DNA of 64,000 nt from Diphasiastrum complanatum. Lineage: Eukaryota; Streptophyta; Lycopodiopsida; Lycopodiales; Lycopodiaceae. A program made the position numbers and the translations under genes. A model generated the notes under the pieces. It was not told the origin of the DNA, searched no databases, and was given only the letters and a program-made list of their open reading frames with translations. The stretch spans positions 43,347,025-43,411,024 of the forward strand of contig CM055112.1 in assembly GCA_029204225.1 (NCBI GenBank), given 5' to 3'. Shown here one piece after another: positions 12,706 to 24,888 of this stretch. The number at the start of each line of letters is the position of its first letter. Positions within the stretch are counted from its first letter, which is position 1.

Positions 12706-13570
12706 TGGTTAATTGATTTTTAAAAACTAAATAAATATCTGACTAAGCATGCACTATCCACACTGCCAAGAAGCTTTTATTCATGCGTTTATTAGGAGTT
12801 TGGTTGCACCATATCATTAGTGGCAGGAGGAAAAGAGGATAAATTTTGGTTGAGCATGGCAATCCCTCTTTTGATCTTTGAAAACATATGAAAGGTAGAT
12901 TATATAATATCCACTACTACTGCTTAATTATCTACATGCTTGTTGTTGGAGTTTCGTGTGAATCATTTTTCTCGTTACAATATGATTTAGTTTGTTTGAT
13001 GTTGAAGTAATAGAAAAGCTTGTTTTTCATATTGTACTCCCATTCGATTGTGCTTGTTGGAGGGTTTGCGGATATTGAGACAACCCTATCCCTAGTTAAT
13101 AAGTGAGAGGTATTTGGCACCCTACATGTGTAAGTCAAACTCGATGATCACATATTAATCTGATTAGTTAAAGGCTAATAAAAAGGCTTCACATCTTTTT
13201 GCAGGAATTTTATGTCGCAAGGCCTAATAATGAAGTTAGTGAATAAACAAGAGCTCCTCCCAAATTTCAAGTTTCAAATAAGAAGGGAGGTGGAAATTGG
13301 CCAACAGGATTTGAGGCCAACCCTCTATATAATGGTACTTTGTGATTCATTTTACATGTTCAATTTCAAATCAAAACAGGTGGAAACTCTATTGATTTTT
13401 CAAATGGATGTCCTTGTTCCATCTCTCATATTTTCTTACTATCTTTATGTTTATTGGATTTGCTAATTGTTGAATTTGATTATTGTTTTCATTTTTGTGA
13501 GAGAGAAAAGTAAGCTTGATCTTTGGTTGGGTAGTGTTAGATGTGTTTTCATAAGCATGCATGTGAATTT

Positions 13571-13900
13571 TGTTGGATTTATCTCCTCTACTCTCCTAAA
13601 TCCTATGTTAATCTGCCTCCATTCATGCTGCTGCATTTTTTACTCGTGTTGTCGCACAGTCTGCATATTTGAGCTGTTTGTTGCTACACTTTGCATTTTT
13701 ACTCAGGAATTTCCACAGGCGAAAAACCCGACACTGTCGCCTTTCCACCTTCAGGCCATCCTAAACAACTAAGTGTTTTGCGACACTTCCAGAAAAGCGA
13801 CAGTTGCATAGTCTACATAAATACAAATGTCTACAAATCTGCTCTCTATAAGCAGAATCACAGGAACTCTTTCCAGTACCACATGCAATAGCATATATGA
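13571..13900 (+). mobile_element. LTR relic of a copia family, shared by both duplication copies
   Basis: Starts TGTTGGATTTATCTCC and follows the copia 3' LTR at 47115 (TGTTGGATTTACTCC) through CTCTCCTAAATC, TTAATCTGCCTCCATTCATG and GTCTGCATATTT. The equivalent relic is at 41189 in copy 2, so insertion predates the segmental duplication. No coding domain lies beside it. The right end is approximate. Confidence 0.65.
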
Positions 13901-15904
13901 AGCTGAAAATGGTTGATGTAGAGGTAAAAATTTATCAATATCGGTCTGATGTGCCCTTGTAGTTATTGTTTGGTTTGTTTTCATATCGTGCACGCTAATC
14001 CGATATTCAAACAATATTTTTTGGATATCGGTTCGACGTGCACTTGTTTCCGTTGTAGATTTTATTATAACCTCCTACGCGTTGATCCAATATCACATAA
14101 TTTTAAAAAATTACTAACTTTCGTTTATATTGGATACTGTAGTCCTCCCAGCAGGTTGATTCTATCAGCTATGGTTGGTATACGGTATGCAATGCCAAAC
14201 ACTTTTTCAATTGGCTTGCACTACAAGATGAACTTCCTAATCTAGAAGAGGTTATCTTTGACTAATAACATTTAATTGTGTTTTTTTTTCTTTCATAATC
14301 ACATTCCTAATAACTAATCTTTGATTAATAACATTTAACTATGTTTTTGTTTTTTTCAGTTTAAATGCCCAAAGGTCTCCCCAATAAAGATAATGCACTT
14401 CAGGCAGGAGACCATAAAGCTTGTAATCGAAAATTCATATCCAATTGCAGTGGCACAGTGTTCTCCATCCAAGCTACTTCCAATTGGAGAAATGGATGTA
14501 GAGATCATAGAAAGTTAATATTGATAAAAAGTTGGTCTCCCTTGATGTGGATGAGACATATGTACAGAAACTTTTTATAGAAATATATTTATAGTTTTCT
14601 ATGGTTGTTCTTACAAGTTTGTTTTCCTGTTATTAATTCGGGTTATTACTCATTCAACTTCATTTTCTATGGTTTTCCTACATGTTTGTTTTTTATAGTC
14701 CTGGTCTGCCTTGCCTTTACCATGGTCTTTTTTGATAAGTTCAGAAAGATGATCTGATGGAACCTTTGCCACAACCAATCCAAACATGTGACATAAGTTC
14801 ACTTAGATTTGTTGCGACAAAGCTTTGATCAGATCATCTTCTGACATATCCAAATATGCTAAGACAAGAACAATACAGACCAAGGCAATGAAGACCAAAA
14901 ATACAGCTGATATGTCCAAGACTTCAACCTGGGCATGCATCGATTTGATATCTGATTGTAGTGGTCATTGGAGTTCAAGTGACTGAAGATCTCCTCAATA
15001 GAAATAATGCCAGTTGCAATTACATTGTGTTCTGCACCATGGAAATGGAGATCATAGAAATGAAAGAGCCTCAGAGAAAAAGTGGTTAATATATTTTCAA
15101 AAATGTGTATTTCATAATGCAAAATTCCATTGTTCATAATCTATGGATCTTCAATTTTGATGGAGGTTCTGTGACGAACGGGTTTTGTATCGTGAACAAA
15201 TTTGTTTCTTTTAAATTTTCTTGTGCAGAAGCTTGCAGGATTCTAGACACGCGACTACAGATCATAAAACAGAAATCATTCTAGCAATCAAGATGACGAA
15301 AAACAAGGAGATGGACAAGAGAGAGCAACTGTATTATCAGTTTGAATTTTTAGAGTGAGATGATTAGTGTCTTGCTCGTTGGCAGCCTGACACTCTACTC
15401 TTTTGATGTGTTTTGCTCGTTGGCAGACTTTCATGCACAACTATTTCGTTTCGCTATTTTTTCTATTCCCTTCTTTTTCTGCTCTACTCTCACACTCTTC
15501 TTAGTGTCTTCTGTTGATCCAGAATTTTCGCTTATATCTCCATTGTGTGGAGTTTACAAGATAGCTAAATAGAGAATTACAAGAGTAGTTAATGCTAATC
15601 AACTAGTTAGCTACTCTTTGTTATTGCTAACTGTTTCAGCTGAGCGTGAAGTTCAAAGCTCCCCATGAATTATTTGACCTTCAAGTTTCGCTTCGCTTCA
15701 TGTCTCAGGATTTTTGAGGTATGTTGACTTTCACGAATTGTTCGCCATTTATCCTTCACTTCGTGTCGCTTCGCTTTGCATCACGACAAAGTTACAACAG
15801 CTCGAATCATTTTACTTTGTTGTCTACTATGTATGCTAATCCCATATTTTGAGTACCCGTCAAAATCATTTTCCTTTGTTGTTTGCTATGTAGGTTAATC
15901 CCAT

Positions 15905-16405
15905 ATTTTGAGTACCCTTCAGGTCTGGTACAAATTGTAAGGTACATCAAACTACCGATTAGGTTTTAGTAGGGTATACCTTCCGTCTTCTATTTTTCTT
16001 CCTCTGTTTTTGGGCAATCTTGCTTCGTCAACTTGGCACCAGCTATCATTGTTGTGGCTTCTTTTTTGCAATCCATCATGTGATACTGCTTCAGCACTTT
16101 TTCGGCATATTCAGACTGACTCAAGTGCATTTCGTCTTTTATTCGATCTCTTCTGATCTCCAGCCTGAGGCATTTTGTTGCTTCTCCTAGATTTGTGATT
16201 TCATAATTTTTAAAAATTTGACTCATAATTTCATAATTGGCTTAAAGCACAAACAGAGAAAGCCAAATCAAGTCTGGTACAAATTGTAAGGTACATCAGA
16301 CTACCGATTAGATTTTGGTAGGGTATACCTTCCATCTTCTGTTTTTCTTCCTCTATTTTTGGGAAATCTTACTTTGTCAACTTGGCACCAGCTATCATTG
16401 GTGTG
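15905..16405 (-). repeat. Duplicated copia RT/RNase H junction segment
   Basis: About 135 bp at 15920-16053 recurs as a direct repeat at 16270-16405. On the minus strand each encodes the end of copia reverse transcriptase (GAKLTKQDCPKTEEE, then IGSLMYLTICTRP). Between them is the RT piece SQIFKNYEITNLGEA. The arrangement reflects rearrangement inside element A. Confidence 0.75.
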
Positions 16406-16408
16406 GCT

Positions 16409-17730
16409 TCAGAGCTGATATTCATTCTCTGATGCATTTAATATGCTATCAGAATTGCTGATTATCTTGGCTCGGTAGGTATTTTCTTCTCTACATCCAA
16501 CCGTCAGTAATTTGTTTGTTGTTTTCTCGATCATGTGGCATGTATTGCCATCGAATAAAACTCGAATTCCAGGATATGCCATCTTGGAAACTGATAATAT
16601 ATCTTTTCTCAGTGAAGGCACGTAGAGTGCTCCTAGTAGCTCTGCTTGACCTGACAATATTCATAACTATAGAGTCCCAATGCCTTTGACATCGTGTCTG
16701 CTCCCATCACCTAGAATCATTGCTCTGTTGTTTTTGAGTTCTCTGAAATTGATCAAGATTTTTTTATTGCAGGTGATGTGTGATATTGCTCCTGAATCAA
16801 TGACTACATCGTAGTCCTGTTCAGTGTAGCTTGTTGAAGATTCATCAAGTATTGTGAAGGCTTCATCATCTCTATCTGCATCTTTGGATGACTCTGCAAC
16901 ATTTGCTTTCTCAGCTTTGTTCTTTCTTTTTGGGTTAAATTTGCAATCGTATGCAATATGCCCCTTTTTTTTGTAGTGCATGCAAGGTATTGCTGGATTG
17001 AACCAGCATTTGTTGGCTGTATGGCCTGGTTTGTAACAGTGATCAGAAGAAGAAAATTGTTGATTCGAGGACTTTGTCTTGTCGAATTTGGGTTTGTTAT
17101 TGTTCTTCTTCTTTCTTTTTGTGAAGAGAGCTTTCTCTTGATCACTACTTTCTTCTCCTTTGTCCCTCATCAGTCTCTCATCAGCGATAAGACTGATTGC
17201 TTTGTCGAATGTCATATCTGGTAGACTCAGTATGAGCATTCTCAATGGCTGATAGGACGTAGGTAGAGACTTCATGAAGTATATCAACTGTTGTGGTGTT
17301 GGGATCTGGTGCTCCTATCCTGATGTAGTGAGTTGACCAAAGATCGTTCTAATCTTCTCAACGTGCTAGTCCAACTGGTTGCTATTCCATCGTTTGAATT
17401 GCAGCTGATTGTGAAGATGCATCACTAAAACTGCAGTCCTCACTTTGTACTTTTGTTTTAATCTTCTAATGCTGCATGGCTACTTTCACAGTCTTCAATC
17501 TACATGAGTAGATTTTCGTTTATGGACGAAACGATGATCGTCAGTGCACGTTCATCCTTTCTGATCCATTCAGCTCTCCTCGGGTCTCCCTCTAGAGGCT
17601 GCACCTCTGAGAGTTCGGTCACCGACCAGATGTCTTTGCCCTTTAGAAGTGTTTTGATTTTGACTTTCCATATCCTGTAGTTTGCGCCATCAAGACTGAT
17701 GGCTATTCTTGTCTGGATCATTGTAGCCAT
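16409..17730 (-). pseudogene. Copia A gag, zinc knuckle, protease and pre-integrase fragments
   Basis: Minus-strand pieces read in order. 17730-17500 is the gag start (MATMIQTRIAISLDGANYRIW, a UBN2-like N terminus). 17287-16667 holds a gag end with a CCHC-like knuckle (HYKKKGHIAYDC) and a protease motif altered to DVVIDSGAISHI. 16657-16409 holds GAG-pre-integrase (YVPSLRKDILSVSKM). Stops and frameshifts separate the pieces, so no polyprotein can be made. Confidence 0.75.
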
Positions 17731-18014
17731 ATTGTGTTGCCTAGAAAATCATTGTTCAAATATCAGTAGTGATAATCTGGCTGCTCTGATATCATGTTGC
17801 GAACGGTTTTTGTATCGCGAACAGATTTGTTTCTTTTGAATTTTTTTGAAGCTTGTGAGATCCTCGACACGCGACTATAGATCACAGAACAGAAATCATT
17901 CTAGCAATCAAGACAACAGAAAACAAGGAGATAGACAAGAGAGAGCAATTGTATTATTAGCTTGAATTTTTAGAGCGAGATGATCAGTGTCTCGCTCATT
18001 GGTGGCCTGACACT

Positions 18015-20490
18015 CTACTGTTTCGGCCCTAATGCATAAGGTGCAATAGAAGAGAAAGAATCCTTAGAGCTACACATATGTGAAGAGGCTCCACTATCAA
18101 TATACCATAAGCCATCCTTCTTGAAAGGAGTGGATGAGAAGCTAGAGACCATAAGAGATCCCTCTCCATTACTTGCAATAGTGTCTTCCTTCTCATTGGT
18201 GATGTTGGCTTCCTTGAGTTGATTCTTCTTCTTGAAGTAATTGGTGGCATAATGGCCTTTATTGCCAAAATAAAAGCATTTGATCTTCTTCTTCTTGAGC
18301 TTGGATGATGAAGCATTAGAGGAATCATCTTCCTCCTCATCTTTGTCTTTGGATTTGGCTTTGTCCTTGCTTGAGAATTGTTGAAATTGGTTCTTGCTCC
18401 TCCTTGGCAAAGAGAGCTTTGCCATCATTATGAGTGAGCGAAAGCTTGTCCATCCTCAAGAGCTTATACTCTTGTCTTGATTCTTTAGAAATTAGCACAA
18501 TTTGGAGAGCCTCCAAACTTGGTAGCTCCTCCTTAATGGCATAGGATTGGACAAGGTTATCAAATTCACTTCTCAAGCCATTGAGAATGACTTGGACTAG
18601 CTCATTTTGATTGATGGAATCACCAATGCAAGCAAGCTCTCTATGAATATCTTTTACTCTCATAACATAACTAGATGCACTCTCATCACTCTTTTGGCTA
18701 CTTTGAAATATTTGATTTCTAAGAGTGAGGAGACTAGAGGTGTTCTTAGCCTCATAGATAGACTTGAGACAATCCCAAGCTTCTTTGGATGTTGTACAAG
18801 TACCTATCTCCCTCAATATCTCATTAGAGACATTCATCTTAATGTAGTGGAGAGCCATCCTAGCTCTCTTTTTGTATTTTTGAACCTCTTGAAGAACTTG
18901 TGGTTCTTCTTCAAGGCCAAGAACAATGTCCATCACATCTTGAAGGATCAAGATGGACTCCATCCTCATCTTCCAAATTGAATAGTTTGAAGTGGACAAT
19001 CTTTCACTTGGTTCAAACAAAGATGGACTCATTGAAGCCATTTGAAGTGAAGAAAACTCAAATGATGAACAATAAATGTTGCTACACACTCTCAATAGGA
19101 TCCAATAATGAGGTACTATCTCCTCCTATGAAAGATCTTGCAACTACTTGTGAATTGATTCTCACTAATTACACAAATCTCTCTAAAACAAGATCGATCT
19201 CACATCAAATGATGGACTATAGACAAAGTTAGGATCATTTACTCTTAGCACATGTGAAATACACTACGTAACCAAATTTGACTCAAACTCAATGATATTG
19301 CATGAAACAAATTGGCTATGATCACAAAACAATGTCTAGATTACCTATAGATGAGATTGGTAACCATATAACTGTGAACAGAGATCTAACAAGCAATCTC
19401 TTGACCAAACCAAATGTGTCCACCCAGGTCTAGGTGCCCTACCTAGCCCTCTTCAAAAGCTTATAACTTCTGATTGGCTCAACCAAATGGAATGAAACTG
19501 ATTGCAACAAAAACTAGACAAAAATAGCTTCAAAACAAGCTATCAAGCAAGATAAATGGATCAAGCATGAGAGAGAACTCTCAATCTGAAATTGGATGTT
19601 CCTCACACATGTCTGAGCACCTGATTCCGTACAGCACCAAGTCAGACCCAATCAATGCCCCTATTGATCTCTTTTGATCCAAAATTAGACAAGATAGCTA
19701 GGAAAATGGATCTTGACAAACTCTAGCTCAAGATTGATAAATAGTTTTCACTCAAATGGATCAAAATGCATAGTAACCTTAGGTAGGATCTGATACCATG
19801 ATGATTTCACACAACTGGAATGTCCACCACATGTACTTGTGATCTCCTAAGGTGTGTAGATGCACCAAGATCAAGACTAGATTGAGATTCAAGATCTATC
19901 TTTGATTCTATGGCAAAAGTACACTACTACATGCATTCAATCAATTCCAACTCTCACTCACATGTGTAGGAAGTGTTCAAAAAATAATCTAAGTAAAAAC
20001 AAGCTGCTCTCCTCGGGTAGAGAGAGAAATCTAGAAAACCAATTACTCACAAAATCCACACAATCTCAAAATCAATTAGATCCAAATGAGGAGTACAATG
20101 ATACTAGTAGATCCACGAGCTACCACTATGCATAACTATGATTGGACTACATTTTTCCACCGCTTAATCCTATTGGACCATTGATCCATTCACCTCTAAA
20201 TTCTATTGGACCATTTTCAAGCAAATCTCAAATTCTTCAAGGTTCCACCTCTAAATCCTATTGGACCTCTTAAATTTCATCAAACAAAAGTATTACACTT
20301 GTCTACACTCTAATTGGCACGAGTTTAGCCTCTTACTCTATTTTGGCTAAATAGTGGTATTACAAGTGGAAATGGATAATTTGCCATCTATGCCAAATTT
20401 GGTCCTATCAACATCCTACACCTAGATGCTTGATATAAAAAACATAAGACCCCTATATCTAACATAGATAATATTTTTCAATTCTTCACA
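18015..20490 (-). mobile_element. Ty1/copia element B, minus strand: 5' LTR, gag and protease only
   Basis: The 5' LTR is 19799-20490 (692 bp), TG...CA on both readings, and matches the solo LTR at 873-1608. Beside its inner edge, TGGTATCAGATCC read on the minus strand is the primer-binding site. gag follows at 19095-18337 (SPSLFEPSERLSTSNYSIW, a DUF4219/UBN2-type start) and continues in another frame at 18428-18015. That piece has a decayed zinc knuckle (CFYFGNKGHYATN, two cysteines lost) and the protease motif WYIDSGASSHM. Coding stops abruptly at about 18015-18020, at the edge of element A, so B was truncated there. Confidence 0.85.
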
Positions 20491-20934
20491 TTGGTGTGGC
20501 CTTTTCTTTACAGTCCATCATTCGGTGGTGCTTCAACACCTTCTCGGCATATTCTGATTGACTCAGATGCATTACTCTTCTACTTTTATCTCTTTTGATC
20601 TCTAGACCAAGGAATTTTGTTGCTTCTCCCAAATCTATGATTCATAACTTGCAAATATCTGACTCTTCGTTTCTATGATCAACATCAAAGAGTTCCCTAT
20701 CATAAGGGAGTCATCTACAAAAATAGTTAGACTCACAAAACTTCTTCCCACTTTGTTTATATAGATATTACAGTCTAGTTGTGTAGAAATGAAGTCTAGA
20801 AACTTCAAAAGATTGTCAAGATTCTTGTACCAAGATCGTGATGCTTGCTTCAGAGTCTTTCCAAAGCCTTGGTCACCAAAAGCCCGCTTGTAAAATCTTT
20901 CATTTTGTGATTTCAAGGCGAAATGTCCTCCCAC
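20491..20934 (-). pseudogene. Copia reverse transcriptase fragment
   Basis: Minus-strand frame with SRSWYKNLDNLLKFLDF, DCNIYINK and the catalytic region LTIFVDDSLMIG, the RVT_2 family pattern. The part at 20491-20640 resembles the RT of element A near 16.0-16.2 kb. It adjoins the outer edge of the element B LTR, so B probably inserted into an A-like element. Confidence 0.75.
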
Positions 20935-21440
20935 GGATTCTAAATATGCTTAATCAATAATAGTCCGCACATCTTTTGATTGAACACATCGTCGCAAAAC
21001 TTGGTCATGGTCGCGTTTATACAACTAGCGCCCAGTAACTTGGAAAGTATGTGATTGCCAAATCAGTTGACAACGTTGGGACTTTTTAAAATGCCTAGGA
21101 AATGTTCCATGCGTTAAAAAATTATATAAATCAGTATACCAAGTATCATCATTGTAAGTACATAACCAATAAAACTTCAATTACATTTAAATGAAACCTA
21201 TATTTACAAGTACATTGTGCTATGACCCAGTACAAAAACTTATGTTCTTATCTGGCAGATTCCTCCAAAATTCGCATATGTTACTCTCATATCTCACTGA
21301 GAATCTTGTAACTCAGCTATAGAAGAATTTATTTCTCTTGAGTAAAATACATATCTAGGAATCTCTGAGACTGGGAACACATCCTTGCTCACAAGTTTTC
21401 CAACCCACTTACAACTTAGCACCAAAATTTCACTCAATCA
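20935..21440. other. No recognised gene
   Basis: AT-rich sequence with short frames only; probably decayed retroelement DNA, as it lies between two copia fragments. Confidence 0.35.
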
Positions 21441-21640
21441 ACCTCTCAAGTCATGTGCGAGCTTGCTCCACTATCAATCCACCAAGGATCAATATCTCCA
21501 ACAATAGAACTCAAACATGAAGACATCACAAAAGCATCATCATTTGTGATATTAGCATCAACACCATCCTCATCAAGAGTTAGCATTAGAGGAGTTCTCA
21601 ATATCAAAAAGACCCTTAAGGAATGCCATGTAGGATAAAA
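21441..21640 (-). pseudogene. Copia protease fragment
   Basis: Read on the minus strand, this short stretch encodes DPWWIDSGASSHM, the copia aspartic protease signature, preceded by an acidic linker. Flanking sequence has stops and no other domain. Confidence 0.6.
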
Positions 21641-21910
21641 AAAAAATCAAAACAAAAAAAACAATATTGTTTATTTGCTTTCCCCCACCACTACCGAGGC
21701 CTCCCCACTCCCAATAATTTAACTATAGTGTCTACAGTTACAAATAAGAACTCTGAACTGTTCACAATCTAACTTGTCTAAATTCAAAAATATATTCCCT
21801 CCAATGGTTATGAAGAGGGCAGTCTTCTCATTGGATATAGAATATGCCCACCATTCCCGAATTCGAATCAGGGAAAAAAAACAAAATGCTTGAATATGCG
21901 TTCCCTCCAC

Positions 21911-22203
21911 TGGAATGAAAATATGAGTGTCATCTCCAAATATGAATCCCATCTTCACATTGGAATGAAAATATGAACACCATCTCCAAATATGAGTGCC
22001 ATCTTCCCATTGAAATTGAAAAAACCAAATGTTTATGTTACCAAAGCTCTGCTAGCTCTCGACTCCCAATCTGACAAAAAGACACAAAAACGAAATGTTC
22101 GCGAATAGCACAAACAACAGGAGAAGGTCAAACGACGTGAAAGGAAACTGTCAGCGACACAACAGGAGAAAGTCAAATGACATGAAAATCTTCGTGACAC
22201 GAA
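21911..22203. repeat. Two small tandem duplications (50 bp and about 45 bp)
   Basis: The unit 21911-21960, starting TGGAATGAAAATATGA, is repeated at 21961-22010. A second unit with ACAACAGGAGAA at 22114 recurs at 22159. Neither codes for anything recognised. Confidence 0.75.
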
Positions 22204-22610
22204 ACCCTTTGCACTCCAAAGGACTAGGAAGATCAAACAAGTACCATGAAGTACAAATCTCTGATATGATATGGTGACATTAATAGAAGAGCGTTAGGAC
22301 ATGCCTAATCCACCATTCTTGTAATTCATGATTAGTTATAGATTGTTTAATCTATCTGATCAGAAATGCTTCTCTGAATGTATGCAATTGCTAGATGCAT
22401 CAAAATATACAAACACAGATAGACAAAATATAGAAAAGAAAAAGTCCGCCAAAGTGAGACAATTTTGTAAGCAGGATCCACAGAGATCAAAGAAGTCTGC
22501 TAGTAAGCGAGACACTACTCGTGGGAGAACATTTGTTACATACCTATGTAACTAGCAGTACTTCAGACCCCTAATAGTCCATTTAGTGTTGGGGGCTAAA
22601 TGGCAAGGTA

Positions 22611-22760
22611 CCCTTAGGATTAAGGGTATGTGCCCTTGGATAAGGGCAGGCACTTATACCTTAGTTGGAGGTATGGAGTCACGTGACCCTTGAATAAGGG
22701 ATACCCTTAGTATTAAGGGTAGGTGTCTTAGATTAAGGTACTAGTGTCCTTGGTTAAGGG
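22611..22760. repeat. Cluster of five short palindromes, CCCTT-N-AAGGG
   Basis: Five near-perfect inverted repeats lie in 150 bp: 22611-22626, 22633-22646, 22687-22700, 22704-22719 and 22748-22760. Each has CCCTT and AAGGG arms around 4-6 bases. The cluster lies just ahead of a copia integrase fragment, so it may be part of an LTR or leader. Confidence 0.7.
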
Positions 22761-22769
22761 CAGGTAGGT

Positions 22770-23415
22770 GAGCTAAGATGTATGTAACTTTCATTGATGA
22801 TGTTAGTAGATTTTGTTAGATCTATCTACTAAAGAGCAAAGATGAAGTGTATGATGTCTTTGTGAAGTTCAAGAATGCAGGGAGAACCAATTTTCTACAA
22901 AGATAAAATGCTTGAGGAGTGACAATGATGGAGAGTACATATCTACGAAGTTCAAGGCTTTTTGTGATGAGCATGGGATCAAAAGGGAGTACACAACTCC
23001 AAGGACACCACATCAAAATGGAGTGGCCGAGATGATGAATAGGACTTTATGTGAAAGTGCCAAAGCCACGAGGTTAGGTGCTAATCTTCCAAAACCATTT
23101 TGGGATCAAGCTTTGTTGTGTCCTTAATTTCTATGCAATAGGTGGCCAAGTGCCATATTGGATGGAAGAACACATTTTGAGATGCTATTCAAGAGGAGGC
23201 CGAGTGTCAACCTTCTTAAAACTTTTGGATGTACTTGCTATGTCAATATAACTCTTGATGATAGGACAAAGGAGGATCCATCTTCAAGGAAAGGTATATT
23301 TGTTGGATTTAGTGAGGTGACTAAAGCCTACAAGGTTTACATTCCTTTTACTAATAAGGTGATTATGGTTGAAAATTCTATAATTCACACGTGTGGGGAA
23401 TGTCCAGAAGAGTGA
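22770..23415 (+). pseudogene. Copia integrase fragment
   Basis: Plus-strand pieces: MYVTFIDDVSRF, LKSKDEVYDVFVKFK (22780-22890, with a stop and a frameshift), then 22912-23115 with RSDNDGEYIS and TPHQNGVAE, then 23158-23415 with FGCTCYVNI and RKGIFVGFS. These are the integrase core, including the D and E catalytic positions, and its C-terminal part. Two stops and a frameshift break it. No gag or RT of the same element is adjacent. Confidence 0.85.
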
Positions 23416-23563
23416 CTGATCTTGATTAAGCTTTGTGATTGTCACAGTACCCTGATTCTAGATTGTTCAACAAGATCTAGTTCAGAAGATATGGCTAATT
23501 CACAATCTAGCATGCTAATCAATAGACTATGATAGCAATGAATCAAAGAATGATTAAAAGTAC

Positions 23564-24234
23564 AAGATTACAGTGTTTTAGCATTAGCTTCAATACGAGT
23601 TAGAGAGAGAAAGCTAGAGAGATAACAAGAAAAAACAGTTTGGATCCAACCAAGCATGAGATAGCTACAAAACTTTGGTTCTTCATTATTATGTGAATGA
23701 GAATGATCTGTACATATATAGGAGAGCCAAAATTCGTGGTACTCCTTGCATTCAATGCATATCCTACACCCATTCAAGTGCAAACAACTATTAACTTGAC
23801 ACCTAACTACTAGCATGCATAGGTTGCACCTAACTTCTACCTACTTTCTCCAAATGGCAATTTCTCAACTAGCCATGTACAAATCTACATGCTTGTGTCC
23901 ATTAGAGTGACTGCATGCTTTGCATGTCACTATGGAAACTTTGGACATCATGCATTTATTGTGGCTCGAGTTTCTACAAGGTCATAATTGACCAATTCCA
24001 TGTGAATCTCTATATGCATGTCAAACTAGACATTGTCAACATTATTGCATATCATACTAGACCAACTAGACTTTATGCATGTCATTGGAATTTGATCTAC
24101 CTAACCCAAACTCGCCCTATTCTACAAGGATATGTGCTCAATTCACATACCTTGGATATGTACAAAATATTTACATGGGTAGGATCCCCCAAACATTAAC
24201 AACAGATGATAGATATGTTTTACAATTTTTAACA
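23564..24234 (-). mobile_element. Copia LTR (minus orientation) with polypurine tract
   Basis: Read on the minus strand, the LTR begins at 24234 with TGTTAAAAATTG and is preceded by the purine tract AAGGAGGAG (24235-24243). It follows the end of a copia RNase H. Part of it (23709-24234) recurs in the same orientation at 26055-26582, and another part (23564-23706) recurs inverted at 24600-24748. The left limit is uncertain. Confidence 0.6.
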
Positions 24235-24329
24235 CTCCTCCTTAAAATATATCTATCTGATGTTGGTGAAGATCCTTTGAGTTTGGATTCTTTGCTTTGC
24301 ATTTGAAGTGAAGATGAACAAAGAATCTA

Positions 24330-24515
24330 TCACAACAGTATGCTTACCAAATCCATGATAAGTTCTCTTTGATAGAAATCTTTTCCAAATGCCTTTGAAA
24401 AATATTCCACCAACCTGCTACTATGCCAATGTACCTCCTTCATGTCTGGTGTCGATCCTGGGTATGCAAAGTCCACATGCATGAAGTTGGCTGCAAGAAA
24501 GACTGAAAAAAACAA
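24330..24515 (-). pseudogene. Copia pol C-terminal (RNase H end) fragment
   Basis: The minus frame ends in YFSKAFGKDFYQREL and MDLVSI, resembling the ADIFTKA...RELLG end of copia polyproteins. It lies about 100 bp before the polypurine tract and LTR, as expected for the pol end. Only about 60 codons remain. Confidence 0.5.
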
Positions 24516-24599
24516 GGTTTACATGCCTCATCATGACCACAAAGATCATACAGATCAAAATTGTACCATGAGCAATATTCAAGATTAAGCATACTAGCT

Positions 24600-24748
24600 T
24601 CACATTCACAAAATAATGAAGAACCAAAGTTTTGTAGCTATCTCATGCTTGGTTGGATCTAAACTGTTTTTTCTTGTTATCTCTCTAGCTTTCTCTCTCT
24701 AACTCGTGTTGAAGCTAATGCTAAAACACTGTAATCTTGTACTTTTTT
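24600..24748 (+). repeat. LTR fragment inverted relative to 23564-23706
   Basis: The fragment is the reverse complement of 23564-23706 with few differences (AACCAAAGTTTTGTAGC, TTGTTATCTCTCTAGC). It lies 140 bp before the gag of copia D and could be the end of that element's 5' LTR. The two arms and 890-bp spacer form a potential hairpin. Confidence 0.75.
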
Positions 24749-24888
24749 TCAAGTACAATTGCATGTGTTTCACATAGGAAGGTAGTACATTTTTTGAAAA
24801 TACCTATAGTGAAAGAGAGTAGGAATTCTAAGTCAGATAGGAACAAGCTCAAACATATTGCAGTCCAATTACAAGAGTCTTCACATTC

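Larger units (their letters stand above)
6751..14977 (+). repeat. Segmental duplication, copy 1 (8.2 kb)
   Basis: From about 6751 to 14977 the sequence is collinear with 37409-42605. Both contain the TPD1-like gene, its flanks and a long downstream non-coding tract. Copy 1 contains about 2.75 kb (8839-11588) that copy 2 lacks, plus a 173-bp tandem duplication near 12.4 kb. Copy 2 has lost 237 bp of the gene. Exons and introns are almost identical between copies, so the duplication is fairly young. The tract after 11.6 kb is more diverged and holds no recognised gene. Confidence 0.9.
15170..18013 (-). mobile_element. Ty1/copia element A, minus strand, internally deleted
   Basis: Two direct repeats of about 220 bp, 15170-15393 and 17795-18013, begin TGTTGCGAACGG or TGTGACGAACGG and end CCTGACA. 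They are the LTRs. Next to the inner edge of the upstream (high-coordinate) LTR lies TGATATCAGAGC read on the minus strand, a near match to the initiator tRNA-Met primer-binding site. A purine-rich minus-strand tract, AAAAGAGTAGAG, lies at 15394-15405. Between them are gag, zinc knuckle, protease, part of the pre-integrase region and only the end of reverse transcriptase; integrase and most of RT are deleted. No matching target duplication was found. Confidence 0.8.

Noticed and set aside
17795-18020. Claim of a target-site duplication for copia A
   Set aside because: The outer flanks (GGTTC below 15170, CTCTA above 18013) do not match. CTCTACT outside the 5' LTR instead equals the inner flank of the 3' LTR, hinting at LTR recombination, but this is too thin to assert.
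22600-22770. TAAGGG-type strings as an interstitial telomere repeat
   Set aside because: The plant telomere unit is TTTAGGG; here the strings are palindrome arms with variable spacing, not a head-to-tail hexamer or heptamer array.
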